Shown here: piece by piece, positions 53,540 to 61,692 of the stretch
Layout: every line of letters begins with the position of its first letter
Position numbering within the stretch: position 1 is the first letter of the stretch
Assembly: GCA_025454405.1 (NCBI GenBank)
Contig: JALOON010000027.1
Location: forward strand, 1 to 64,000
Source of the DNA: Oscillatoriaceae cyanobacterium Prado104
GTDB taxonomy: Bacteria; Cyanobacteriota; Cyanobacteriia; Cyanobacteriales; Microcoleaceae
Direction of reading: 5' to 3'
DNA length: 64,000 nucleotides
Program-made: the position numbers and the translations under genes
Notes under the pieces: model-generated
Database searches by the model: none
Told to the model about the DNA's origin: nothing
The model's input: the letters and a program-made list of their open reading frames with translations, nothing else

Positions 53540-56500
53540 ATGCACAAACAAATAAGTTCGATCGGCAATGCAGTTCAAACAGCTTGGGATAACAATGCGG
53601 ATGCTTGGGGCGGCACGCGGACTCTACCGGGATATCAAATTACCGAGCAACTGTACGCGGGTTCCAGAACCTTAGTTTATCGATCGATTAGAAATTCTGA
53701 TGGCAAACAGGTGATTTTGAAGCTGCTGCGCAACGAAATGCCGACTTTTAGCGAGTTGGTGCAGTTTCGCAATCAGTACGCGATTATGCGTGGAATTACT
53801 GACAGCAGCAATACCAATATAAGATCGGGAATTATCCAACCCTATAGTTTGGAAAATTGCGGCAACGGCTACATTCTAGTGATGGAAGAATTTGGCGGAA
53901 TTTCTCTGTCGCAATTTACTCAAAAACAGCCGCTAGATATTGTTGCATTTTTAAACATTGCCATTCAACTCGCGGATATCCTGCACCAACTGTACCAGCA
54001 CCGCGTGATTCATAAAGATATCAAACCTGCTAATATCCTGATTCATCCGGGAAGCAAACAAGTTAAATTAATAGACTTTTCCATCTCGTCGCTGTTACCG
54101 AGAGAAACCCAAGAAATCCAAAATCCCAATGTTTTAGAAGGAACCATTGCCTATTTATCGCCAGAACAAACCGGGCGCATGAATCGCGGCATTGATTATC
54201 GCAGCGACTTTTATTCTTTGGGGGTGACGTTCTATCAACTGCTGGCTGGAAAATTGCCGTTTCAAGCCGATGATGCAATGGAGTTGATTCACTGTCACTT
54301 AGCAAAAACTCCACAGCCGCTACACGAAGTCAATTCATCTGTACCTGTCGTGCTGTCACAGATAGTAGCAAAATTGATGGCAAAAAATGCCGAATCACGC
54401 TATCAAAGTGCAATGGGATTGAAGCGCGATTTAGAAATTTGTCTGCATCAATGGAAAGAAATAGAAACGATCGCCCACTTCGCAATCGCGCAAGAAGATC
54501 GGTGCGATCGCTTCATTATCCCCGAAAAACTTTACGGTAGGGAAACTGAAGTTGCAGCGCTATTAGCGGCGTTCGATCGAGTAGCGTCTCTCGACCGTGA
54601 GAATCGCATCGCTAACCCCCCTGAATCGGGGCGGACACGGGGGCAGCACCGCCCCTACAAGGGGGGAAGCACGCTCTCTTCTCGTTCCCAGGCTGTGCCT
54701 GGGAATGCAGATCTAGAGGCTCTGCCTCCAGTTTCTCGCGAGGCTCCCCAATCCGAATTAATGCTAGTTGCAGGCTTTTCCGGCATTGGCAAAACAGCCG
54801 TAGTGAATGAAGTACACAAACCAATTGTCAGACAGAAAGGCTATTTTATCAAAGGCAAATTCGACCAATTTCAACGCAACATTCCTTTCTCTGCTTTTGT
54901 GCAAGCCTTTCGCGATTTGATGGCGCAATTATTGGGCGAAACGAAAACTAAACTCGAACAGTGGCGAACATTAATCCTGCAAGCTGTCGGCGAAAACGGA
55001 CAAGTTATTACTGATGTAATTCCCGAACTCGAACGGATTATTGGCAAGCAGCCACCAGTACCGGAATTATCTGGAAGTGCGGCGCAAAATCGATTTAACT
55101 TGCTCTTCCAGAAGTTTATTCAAGTTTTTACGACTAAAGAGCATCCGTTGGTGATGTTTTTGGATGACTTGCAGTGGGCAGATTCGGCATCGCTAAATTT
55201 ACTAAAATTGTTGTTGAGCGAAACGGAAACCGGATATTTGCTAGTGCTGGGTGCTTATCGAGATAATGAAGTATTTCCCGCACATCCGTTGATGCTGGCG
55301 CTGGAGGAAATCAAAAAAGCACGAGCAACAATTAACACAATTACTTTGACACCGCTCGATCGGGCAGATATTAATCAGTTGGTAGCAGATACGCTGAATT
55401 GCTCGACAGAATTAGCGCAACCATTAACAGATTTAACCTATCAGAAAACCAATGGGAATCCGTTTTTTGCTACGCAGTTTCTGAAGGCTTTGTATGGCGA
55501 TCGCGCGATCGCATTCAACCTCCAGGAAAACCATTGGGAATGCGATCTAGCGCAGGTAAAAACCGCCACCCTCACCTCGGATGTGGTGGAGTTTATGGCA
55601 GCGCAGTTGCGAAAATTGCCTGTTGAAACTCAGGAAATGTTAAAGTTAGCCGCTTGCATCGGCAACTCTTTTGATTTGACAACGTTGGCGATCGTGTCGG
55701 AAAAATCGCAGACAGATGCTACCACAGATTTGTGGAAAGCGTTGCAAGAAGGCTTGATTCTGCCGATTAGCGAAACATACAAATTCTTCCAGTTTGGTGA
55801 TGCAGTTTCGACGCGGGAAATTTCAGTGCCGTATAGATTTTTACACGATCGCGTTCAACAAGCGGCTTATTCCCTGATTCCTGAAGAACAAAAACAGGCA
55901 ACTCATCTCAAAATCGGACAATTGCTCCAACAAAACTTATCAGAGATAGAAAAGGAAGAAAAGCTGTTTGATATTGTCGGGCATTTAAATTTAGCAACTG
56001 AGTTAATTACTCAAGTTGAAGAACGCTCAGCTTTAGCCCAAGTGAACTTAGCAGCCGCACAAAAAGCTAAAAATTCTACAGCCTATGCAGCCGCCAGAAA
56101 TTTTGTGCAAACGGGGATTGAGTTGCTCGCTGCCAACTGTTGGCTCTCTCAGTATGAATTAACCCTGAATCTTTATGTTGCTGCGGCTGAAACTGCCTAC
56201 TTAAATGCCGATTTTGAGGGCATGGAAGCAATGGCAGAAGAAGTTTTGCAATCGGCTCAAACAATACTAGACAAAGTTAAAATTTATGAGATTCAAATCC
56301 TAGCACTGACAGCTCAGAGTCAGATGTTAGAAGCGATCGCTGTAGGCCAAAATGCCCTAGCACAATTGGGAGTTCAGTTCTCATCTGAACCTGACGAAAT
56401 CTTGACAGGCAAAGCACTACAAGCCCTTGCCGAGCAACTCCAGGGCAAACAGATTGAGGAACTGGTTAATCTCCCTGTAATAAGCGATCGAAAGACAATT

Positions 56501-59206
56501 GCGGCGATGCAACTTTTAGCCATGTTGTTTGTGCCTATTTTTCTGGGAAATCCTGCTTTGTTACCACTGCTTGGTTCCATAATGGTGAGTCTATCACTCC
56601 AATTTGGCAATGCACCCGCTTCAAGCATAGGCTATGTAACTTATGGCGCGGTGATGTCTGCTTTTTTGGGAGAGGTAGAAAGGGGCTATCGCTTTGGAAA
56701 AGTGGCGCTGAGCTTACTTAATCATTTCAATGTGAGAAAATACAAATGCTTAACTCTGCTTTTGTTTGGCAGTTTTCTCCTGCATCGTACTGAAGCACTC
56801 ACAGCAAAAATCATAACAATGAAACAGGGCTATCTCGCGGGAATGGAAACCGGTGATTTCCTCTATGCTGGCTACAATATAAGTAATTATTTGTATGATA
56901 ATTTCTTCGCTGGAGTGGTTCTGGACGATTGGGAACTAGAAATCGAAAATTACTGTGTTGTCTTAGCTCATGTGAAGCAAGATTCTCCTTTGGCTTATCT
57001 GAAGATGATACAACAGATGGTGCATAACTTGAGAGAAATTCTCAATCAACCAGATTTATTAAGCGGCACCGCCTACGATGAAACGGTGATGCTTCCTAAG
57101 CACCATCAGGATAATGAGCTGACTGCGCTCGCTTTTGTCTATATCTACAAAATGATACTTGCCTATCTGTTTAGCAAATATAGCAATGCTCTAGACTACA
57201 CTGCCCAAGCTAATCAGTATTTGATGGCAGTGGCTGGAACATTTCATACTCCGGTTTTCCATTTCTATGCTGGGTTAACCTATTTGGCTCTATGCTCTAC
57301 CTTTTCAGAAATTGAAGTAGAGACGTTGAATTCAACGTCTCTACTCGCTCAGGTAGAAACCCATCAAACCACTCTGGCTCAGTGGGCGCAATATGCTCCC
57401 ATGAATCACGGGCATAAAGTTGACTTATTAGAAGCAGAAAAATGCCGGATTTTTGGCAAGAATTATGAAGCAGGTGATTTGTACGATCGCGCCATCTCTG
57501 GAGCCAAAGCTAACGAATATCTCCAAGAAGAAGCTTTAGCAAACGAACTCGCCGCCAAATTCTACCTGGATTGGGGTAAAGAAAAAGTCGCCGCTGGCTA
57601 CATGCAAGAAGCCTATTATTGCTACGCCAAATGGGGAGCCAAAGCAAAAATTGTAGATTTAGAAACCCGCTATCCGCAACTCTTGACTCCTATTTTGCAA
57701 CGCTCGATCGCCAGTGAAAACTCATCGCTCGCCACTTCGGTTAATACCCTTGTTTCCCTGCACCAAACTGTCTCCAGCACTTCTAGTTCTATCTCTAACC
57801 TGCTCGATCTAGGCACGGTTATGAAAGCAGCTCAAGCACTCTACAGCGAAATCCATCTTGATAAATTACTTGCTACTTTAATGCAAGTGATTGTCGAAAA
57901 CTCCGGTGCCGATAAAGCCGCATTATTTCTCGATCGCGACGGTGAGTTAGAAGTGGTTATTAAATATTTAGATAATACCATTTTGTGCTTGTCTCCCAAG
58001 CCTGTAGATGAGTGCCAGCATTTCCCCACTGGCGTTGTTCGCTATGTCGATCGCACCTTAGAAAGCGTCATTACCGATGCTAAAACGCATCCCAGCATTG
58101 CGAGCGATCCTTATTTCATCAAATACCAACCTCAAAGTTTGTTGTGTACGCCCATTCTGAATCAAAGCAAGCTTATTGGCGTATTGTATGTAGAAAACTC
58201 GCTCACCAGCCAAGCATTTACTAGCGATCGACTCGAATTGCTCAAATTCCTCTGTTCCCAAGCTGCAATTTCCCTACAAAATGCGCGACTTTACCAACAA
58301 TCCCAAACCTATGCCGCACAACTGAACCAGAAATCTCAGCAATTAGAACAAACTTTAGCAGAACTTCAAACAATGCAACTCCAACTGGTGCAGAATGAAA
58401 AAATGTCAGCTTTAGGAAATTTGGTAGCAGGTGTCGCCCACGAAATCAACAATCCTGTAGGCTGCATTATTGGTAATGTTAACGCTACCCAGGATTACAT
58501 CAATGACTTATTAGATATCATCGATCTCTATCAGGACAAATTTCCCCAACCAGGTGCAGAAATTGCAGGCGAACTCGAAAACATCGATTTAGACTACGTG
58601 CGGGAAGATTTGCCGAAGCTGATTAAAGCTATGAAAGATGGGGGATCTCGCATTACATCCATTAGCAAAAGCCTCCGCACTTTCTCCCGCGCCGACAGCG
58701 ATAACAAGCAGAAATTCAACTTACATGAAGGCATCGATAGCACTCTGTTGATTCTGCGCCACCGCCTCAAAGCTAACGAACACCGTCCGGCTATTGAAGT
58801 CGTCACCGACTACGGCAAGATTCCCGAAATTGCCTGTTTTCCCGGACAGTTAAACCAAGTGTTTATGAATATTCTGGCAAATGCGATCGACGCGCTAGAT
58901 GAATCAAATTCAGGCCGGAGTTATCAGGAAATTCAAGCTCATCCCAATCGCATTACCATTGAGACTAAAATAGAGGGTGGTGGTGTCAAAATTGCGATCG
59001 CCGATAATGGCCCTGGTATGTCGGAAGAAGTGAAAGCCCGCATCTTCGATCATTTGTTTACTACGAAAGCAGTCGGAAAAGGCACGGGATTGGGACTGGC
59101 GATCGCCCGTCAAATTATAGTAGAAAAACATGGAGGATCGATCGATGTTGATTCTGTGTTAGGTCAAGGCACAATTTTTACTCTGCAACTGCCAATAGAG
59201 GCTTAA
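53540..59206 (+). CDS. Ser/Thr kinase - ATPase - GAF - histidine kinase hybrid (HstK-like), 1888 aa
   Basis: Paralogue of the protein at 13580-19111 with the same order of domains. The Ser/Thr kinase (about residues 30-300) has VILKLLRNE, HKDIKPAN (His158) and DFS at 179 instead of DFG; the metal-binding aspartate is kept. A repeat-derived linker (about 355-405) precedes the ATPase with Walker A GFSGIGKT at 412-419 and Walker B VMFLDDLQW. A long helical region, GAF (about 1417-1587), H-box AGVAHEINNP (His1634), DNGPGMSEEV at 1822 and GTGLGLAIARQI follow. No receiver domain. It lies immediately downstream of the cyclases on the same strand, 247 bp away, so shared regulation is possible but not shown. 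No strong ribosome-binding site. Confidence 0.93.
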   Translation: MHKQISSIGNAVQTAWDNNADAWGGTRTLPGYQITEQLYAGSRTLVYRSIRNSDGKQVILKLLRNEMPTFSELVQFRNQYAIMRGITDSSNTNIRSGIIQPYSLENCGNGYILVMEEFGGISLSQFTQKQPLDIVAFLNIAIQLADILHQLYQHRVIHKDIKPANILIHPGSKQVKLIDFSISSLLPRETQEIQNPNVLEGTIAYLSPEQTGRMNRGIDYRSDFYSLGVTFYQLLAGKLPFQADDAMELIHCHLAKTPQPLHEVNSSVPVVLSQIVAKLMAKNAESRYQSAMGLKRDLEICLHQWKEIETIAHFAIAQEDRCDRFIIPEKLYGRETEVAALLAAFDRVASLDRENRIANPPESGRTRGQHRPYKGGSTLSSRSQAVPGNADLEALPPVSREAPQSELMLVAGFSGIGKTAVVNEVHKPIVRQKGYFIKGKFDQFQRNIPFSAFVQAFRDLMAQLLGETKTKLEQWRTLILQAVGENGQVITDVIPELERIIGKQPPVPELSGSAAQNRFNLLFQKFIQVFTTKEHPLVMFLDDLQWADSASLNLLKLLLSETETGYLLVLGAYRDNEVFPAHPLMLALEEIKKARATINTITLTPLDRADINQLVADTLNCSTELAQPLTDLTYQKTNGNPFFATQFLKALYGDRAIAFNLQENHWECDLAQVKTATLTSDVVEFMAAQLRKLPVETQEMLKLAACIGNSFDLTTLAIVSEKSQTDATTDLWKALQEGLILPISETYKFFQFGDAVSTREISVPYRFLHDRVQQAAYSLIPEEQKQATHLKIGQLLQQNLSEIEKEEKLFDIVGHLNLATELITQVEERSALAQVNLAAAQKAKNSTAYAAARNFVQTGIELLAANCWLSQYELTLNLYVAAAETAYLNADFEGMEAMAEEVLQSAQTILDKVKIYEIQILALTAQSQMLEAIAVGQNALAQLGVQFSSEPDEILTGKALQALAEQLQGKQIEELVNLPVISDRKTIAAMQLLAMLFVPIFLGNPALLPLLGSIMVSLSLQFGNAPASSIGYVTYGAVMSAFLGEVERGYRFGKVALSLLNHFNVRKYKCLTLLLFGSFLLHRTEALTAKIITMKQGYLAGMETGDFLYAGYNISNYLYDNFFAGVVLDDWELEIENYCVVLAHVKQDSPLAYLKMIQQMVHNLREILNQPDLLSGTAYDETVMLPKHHQDNELTALAFVYIYKMILAYLFSKYSNALDYTAQANQYLMAVAGTFHTPVFHFYAGLTYLALCSTFSEIEVETLNSTSLLAQVETHQTTLAQWAQYAPMNHGHKVDLLEAEKCRIFGKNYEAGDLYDRAISGAKANEYLQEEALANELAAKFYLDWGKEKVAAGYMQEAYYCYAKWGAKAKIVDLETRYPQLLTPILQRSIASENSSLATSVNTLVSLHQTVSSTSSSISNLLDLGTVMKAAQALYSEIHLDKLLATLMQVIVENSGADKAALFLDRDGELEVVIKYLDNTILCLSPKPVDECQHFPTGVVRYVDRTLESVITDAKTHPSIASDPYFIKYQPQSLLCTPILNQSKLIGVLYVENSLTSQAFTSDRLELLKFLCSQAAISLQNARLYQQSQTYAAQLNQKSQQLEQTLAELQTMQLQLVQNEKMSALGNLVAGVAHEINNPVGCIIGNVNATQDYINDLLDIIDLYQDKFPQPGAEIAGELENIDLDYVREDLPKLIKAMKDGGSRITSISKSLRTFSRADSDNKQKFNLHEGIDSTLLILRHRLKANEHRPAIEVVTDYGKIPEIACFPGQLNQVFMNILANAIDALDESNSGRSYQEIQAHPNRITIETKIEGGGVKIAIADNGPGMSEEVKARIFDHLFTTKAVGKGTGLGLAIARQIIVEKHGGSIDVDSVLGQGTIFTLQLPIEA
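54608..54752 (+). repeat. Composite dispersed repeat inside the second giant kinase gene
   Basis: In-frame DNA contains cggacacgggggcagcaccg and cccctacaaggggg, then cgttcccaggctgtgcctgg and agaggctctgcctcc, all of them repeat motifs known from between genes (compare 47636-47662). It encodes a low-complexity linker (RTRGQHRPYKGGSTLSSRS and LEALPPVSREAPQ) between the Ser/Thr kinase and the ATPase, the same place as the insert in the paralogue. Confidence 0.8.
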
Positions 59207-59237
59207 TATTATGTTCGATCGATCGCAGATAATCTAC

Positions 59238-59329
59238 GTAGGTTGGGTTGAAGAATGAAACCCAACAGATTTAGCGGTTGGTGTTGGGCGGAGTGAAACG
59301 GAGGGTTCTCTTCGTTCAACCCAACCTAC
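59238..59329. repeat. Short inverted-repeat element (gtaggttgggttgaa ends)
   Basis: The ends gtaggttgggttgaa (59238-59252) and ttcaacccaacctac (59315-59329) are the same perfect 15-bp inverted repeats as at 34200-34430. The interior is only 62 bp here. It lies between the convergent giant kinase and rpmB genes and could act as a shared terminator-like hairpin. Confidence 0.85.
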
Positions 59330-59352
59330 AAATCTACTGGGCGAGAAGTTGT

Positions 59353-59589
59353 TTAGTAGTTATGGAGGTTAATTCCCGCTTCCTTAGCCATTGCTTCCAA
59401 ACCTTTATTTTGCAAAGTTTTAATTGCTTTGGTAGAAAGGTGAAGTTTAACCCAGCGCTTCTGTTGCGGCCACCAAATCCGCTTCCACTGCAAATTGGCT
59501 TCTTGCAACTTGTGAGTGCGGCGGTGCGAGTGAGAAACCGCAAAACCGTTATTTGCCTTTTTCCCCGTTAGCTGACATTTCCGTGACAT
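59353..59589 (-). CDS. rpmB: 50S ribosomal protein L28
   Basis: A 78-aa ribosomal protein bL28, normal length. Family sequence is clear: [40 protein letters not shown] and [20 protein letters not shown]. It is part of the large ribosomal subunit. A ribosome-binding site (gagggcaat on the coding strand) lies just upstream. Gene stands alone, flanked by repeat elements on both sides. Confidence 0.96.
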   Translation of the reverse strand: MSRKCQLTGKKANNGFAVSHSHRRTHKLQEANLQWKRIWWPQQKRWVKLHLSTKAIKTLQNKGLEAMAKEAGINLHNY

Positions 59590-59644
59590 ATTGCCCTCCA
59601 GATTACCGTTTTTTGACGCAATCTTTAATTATAGAGCAAGGATG

Positions 59645-59890
59645 CTTAATTGTCGGTGAGGGGTAGGCAGGGGGGCACTACCCCTACAAAATCCCTGGTT
59701 TTCCGGGGGTGGGGCGGGGTCGGCACGGAGCGCGATCCTCAAGAGCACGTTATATCAATTTTGTCAATACCGGGTCCGATCGCGCCACAATCTAAGAAAC
59801 CGGGTTTTTCCGAAATCTTTGCCCTGTTACAAAGTCTCTGGCAAAAACCCGGTTTCTGGGCGATCGCACAATCTAAGAAACCGGGTTTTT
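59645..59890. repeat. Cluster of dispersed repeats: MITE-related fragment and aagaaaccgggttttt units
   Basis: 59652-59720 resembles the interior of the element at 47555-47698 (aattgtcggtg...cccctaca...ggttttccggg). Then aagaaaccgggttttt (59794-59809), its inverse aaaaacccggtttct (59843-59857) and a second aagaaaccgggttttt (59875-59890) follow, with a ctttgc..gttacaaagtct core between the first two. No gene in 59590-59972. Confidence 0.85.
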
Positions 59891-59972
59891 ACAATTTTTA
59901 TCGAGAGTAACGAAATACCTCAAAAAACTCGGTTTCAAAAATCTGGTTATGGTGTGGTTTCAACAATAAAGC

Positions 59973-60176
59973 TTAAGAATATTTTGGGTATTCCTGAAGT
60001 ATAAATGTCTGTTGGCTACCTTTAATATTCTGTTTCATCACCCGAATCAGCCGATTGTTCATAGGCTGTGTATCTTGAGTAAAAAAGTCGTAGAGTACCT
60101 GTACTTTATAGCCACGAGTTCGCAGTAGAGCGACCATTTCGATCGGGAAGTTTTCATTTGAGTAAAACTTTAGCAC
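59973..60176 (-). pseudogene. Internally deleted DUF5615 toxin
   Basis: A 67-aa remnant. The N-terminus KFYSNENFPIEMVALLRTRG is the usual start of DUF5615 proteins, and the C-terminus (DFFTQDTQPMNNRLIRVMKQ) looks like a family tail, but the central acidic motif seen in the other two copies (LLTRNCDDF, FTFNIRDF) is missing. The frame is open throughout, so an in-frame deletion of perhaps 50 codons around GYKVQVLYD is likely. It is 6 bp from its antitoxin gene. Toxic activity is not expected. Confidence 0.7.
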
Positions 60177-60182
60177 GGACAG

Positions 60183-60494
60183 TTATTCATTTTCAGCAAG
60201 CAACAAATCGATTTCTTCTCGGTTGCGATCGTAATAGTTTGCAACAGCTTGCAAATCCTGAGGGGTAAGTCCTGGGTAATCATAAAGAAGTTCGGCTTCA
60301 GTTGCGCCCTGTTTTTGGTAGGCGACAATCGTCCATACGGGAATGCGGGTATCGCGAATTCGCGCTGCACCGCCACAAATTCCAGGAGTTTTGCGAATGG
60401 GATACTGAAGAGTTTGGACGAATTTTAATGTTTCTGCCAGCAAGTCATCAGGCAGGGTTTCAATGGTTTGGATAAGTTGTTCTTTGATGGTCAT
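60183..60494 (-). CDS. DUF433 antitoxin
   Basis: A 103-aa protein, N-terminal helix pair (LIQTIETLPDDLLAETLKFV) and then a clear DUF433 domain: GICGGAARIRDTRIPVWTIV, YQKQGATEAELLYDYPGLTP and LQAVANYYDRNREEIDLLL. These proteins bind DNA and neutralise PIN-like toxins. Its partner downstream is internally deleted, leaving an orphan antitoxin that could still act as a repressor or cross-neutralise the neighbouring module. Confidence 0.85.
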   Translation of the reverse strand: MTIKEQLIQTIETLPDDLLAETLKFVQTLQYPIRKTPGICGGAARIRDTRIPVWTIVAYQKQGATEAELLYDYPGLTPQDLQAVANYYDRNREEIDLLLAENE

Positions 60495-60640
60495 ATTAGT
60501 TGCTCAATCAAAACATCGAGGGTGCGAGCTATTTTTTGAATGGATGTAATATCAACTGTTGCCAGTCCTTAATATGTTTCGATTTGAATTAAATATTTTC
60601 GAGTCGCAACGCACCCTACGATACTCGCGCGCGTTCGTCG

Positions 60641-60656
60641 AAGAAACCGGGTTTTT
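60641..60656. repeat. Single aagaaaccgggttttt repeat
   Basis: One half-copy of the repeat seen at 59794-59890 and 61525-61671, here without its inverted partner. It lies between the two toxin-antitoxin modules; no gene is seen in 60495-60724. Confidence 0.7.
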
Positions 60657-60724
60657 CTGACAATGCGATCGACAACAGGATAGATCTATCGTGATGGCTG
60701 TAGCAAATAATAAGCCTAATAAAA

Positions 60725-61081
60725 TTATGTTCGCCACTGATTGAGCCAGCGGACTTGCCCTTTCCAATCAGCAGCTTGTGTTTCTGAAAGCAGTCGATCG
60801 AGCGCTGCAATTAGACTAGATAATGTCCAAGCATTTTGAGCGCCCAAAATAATACCGCCATGTTCGGGATAACGCTGAGCTAAACGCTGAAAATCGCGGA
60901 TATTAAACGTAAAAATACACCGTCCCCGTGCTGTCGCTCCTAACAATTGAGCTTCATCGCTAGCATCGAGAGGCATCCAGTCAGTCGGTGTTCGAGTGAC
61001 ATCGCGATCGCGAGATAAAAGGGCGGCTTGCAAAGCTTTATTAGAGGTATCAGCATCCAGATGCAATAGCGGTTTAGACAT
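60725..61081 (-). CDS. DUF5615 PIN-like toxin
   Basis: The ATG at 61081 (MSKPLLHLDADTSNKALQAA) is preferred over one ten codons upstream because the first residues then match the PIN-like strand LHLDADTS. CIFTFNIRDFQRLAQRYPEH and GGIILGAQ carry the central acidic motif, so the protein appears complete at 118 aa. It overlaps the antitoxin stop by 8 bp, which implies coupled translation. It is the most divergent of the three toxins in the window. Confidence 0.8.
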   Translation of the reverse strand: MSKPLLHLDADTSNKALQAALLSRDRDVTRTPTDWMPLDASDEAQLLGATARGRCIFTFNIRDFQRLAQRYPEHGGIILGAQNAWTLSSLIAALDRLLSETQAADWKGQVRWLNQWRT

Positions 61082-61472
61082 TAGCAGCTTCGATAATTTG
61101 CTCGGTGGCAATAGAGGCGTCTATTTCCTGACGGTGATCCTCATAAAAAGCGAGAGCTTCATTCACTTGAGCTTCAGTGAGATCGTAATCATTCGCAATT
61201 TCCTTTGGAGATAAATCCCATTTATTGGCTGCGATGACTATTGTTTGAACCCGCAAGCGAGTACCGCGCAAAACGGGCGTGAGTCCGCCGCTAGCGCCGC
61301 GCACGTAGGTGATTTGAGGAAAAGCAGGGTCATCATGCCGCTGATTGAGTGTCGCAACTTTTTCGGCTACAGCCCAGAGAATAAACCGATCGAGAGAAAT
61401 GCCTTGAATTGCCGCCAGTTTTTCAGCTTCTTGCTGTAATTGAACAGGTAAGTTTAAAGTATAGGATGCCAT
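61074..61472 (-). CDS. DUF433 antitoxin
   Basis: A 132-aa protein starting MASYTLNLPVQLQQEAEKLA. The N-terminal part resembles a ribbon-helix-helix or small coiled antitoxin region (AIQGISLDRFILWAVAEKVA), followed by DUF433: YVRGASGGLTPVLRGTRLRV, ANKWDLSPKEIANDYDLTEA and VNEALAFYEDHRQEIDASI. The start at 61472 is preferred; a longer frame reaches into the aagaaaccggg repeat (GKKPGFLDC) and is not protein-like. Confidence 0.82.
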   Translation of the reverse strand: MASYTLNLPVQLQQEAEKLAAIQGISLDRFILWAVAEKVATLNQRHDDPAFPQITYVRGASGGLTPVLRGTRLRVQTIVIAANKWDLSPKEIANDYDLTEAQVNEALAFYEDHRQEIDASIATEQIIEAANV

Positions 61473-61518
61473 CGATCTAACTTCCGTTTGCGAAGAGAAT
61501 TGCTGTGGAATACCGACA

Positions 61519-61671
61519 CAATCTAAGAAACCGGGTTTTTTCCCAAGTCTTTGCACTATTACAAAGTCTGTCGCAAAAACCCGGTTTCTCGGCCACCGCC
61601 CAATCTAAGAAACCGGGTTTTTTCCTGAATCTTTGCGCTGTTACAAAGTCTGTCGCAAAAACCCGGTTTCT
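61519..61671. repeat. Two tandem aagaaaccgggttttt inverted-repeat units
   Basis: Each unit is caatctaagaaaccgggttt, then a ctttgc...ttacaaagtctgtcgc core, then aaaaacccggtttct. Unit 1 is 61519-61589 and unit 2 is 61601-61671. The core is shared with 59788-59857. It separates the toxin-antitoxin module from htpG. Confidence 0.88.
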
Positions 61672-61692
61672 GGCCAACAATCGCCGATCGGG

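Noticed and set aside
59650..59910. Open frame across the accgggttttt repeats
   Set aside because: It runs through dispersed inverted repeats and has no protein-like features.
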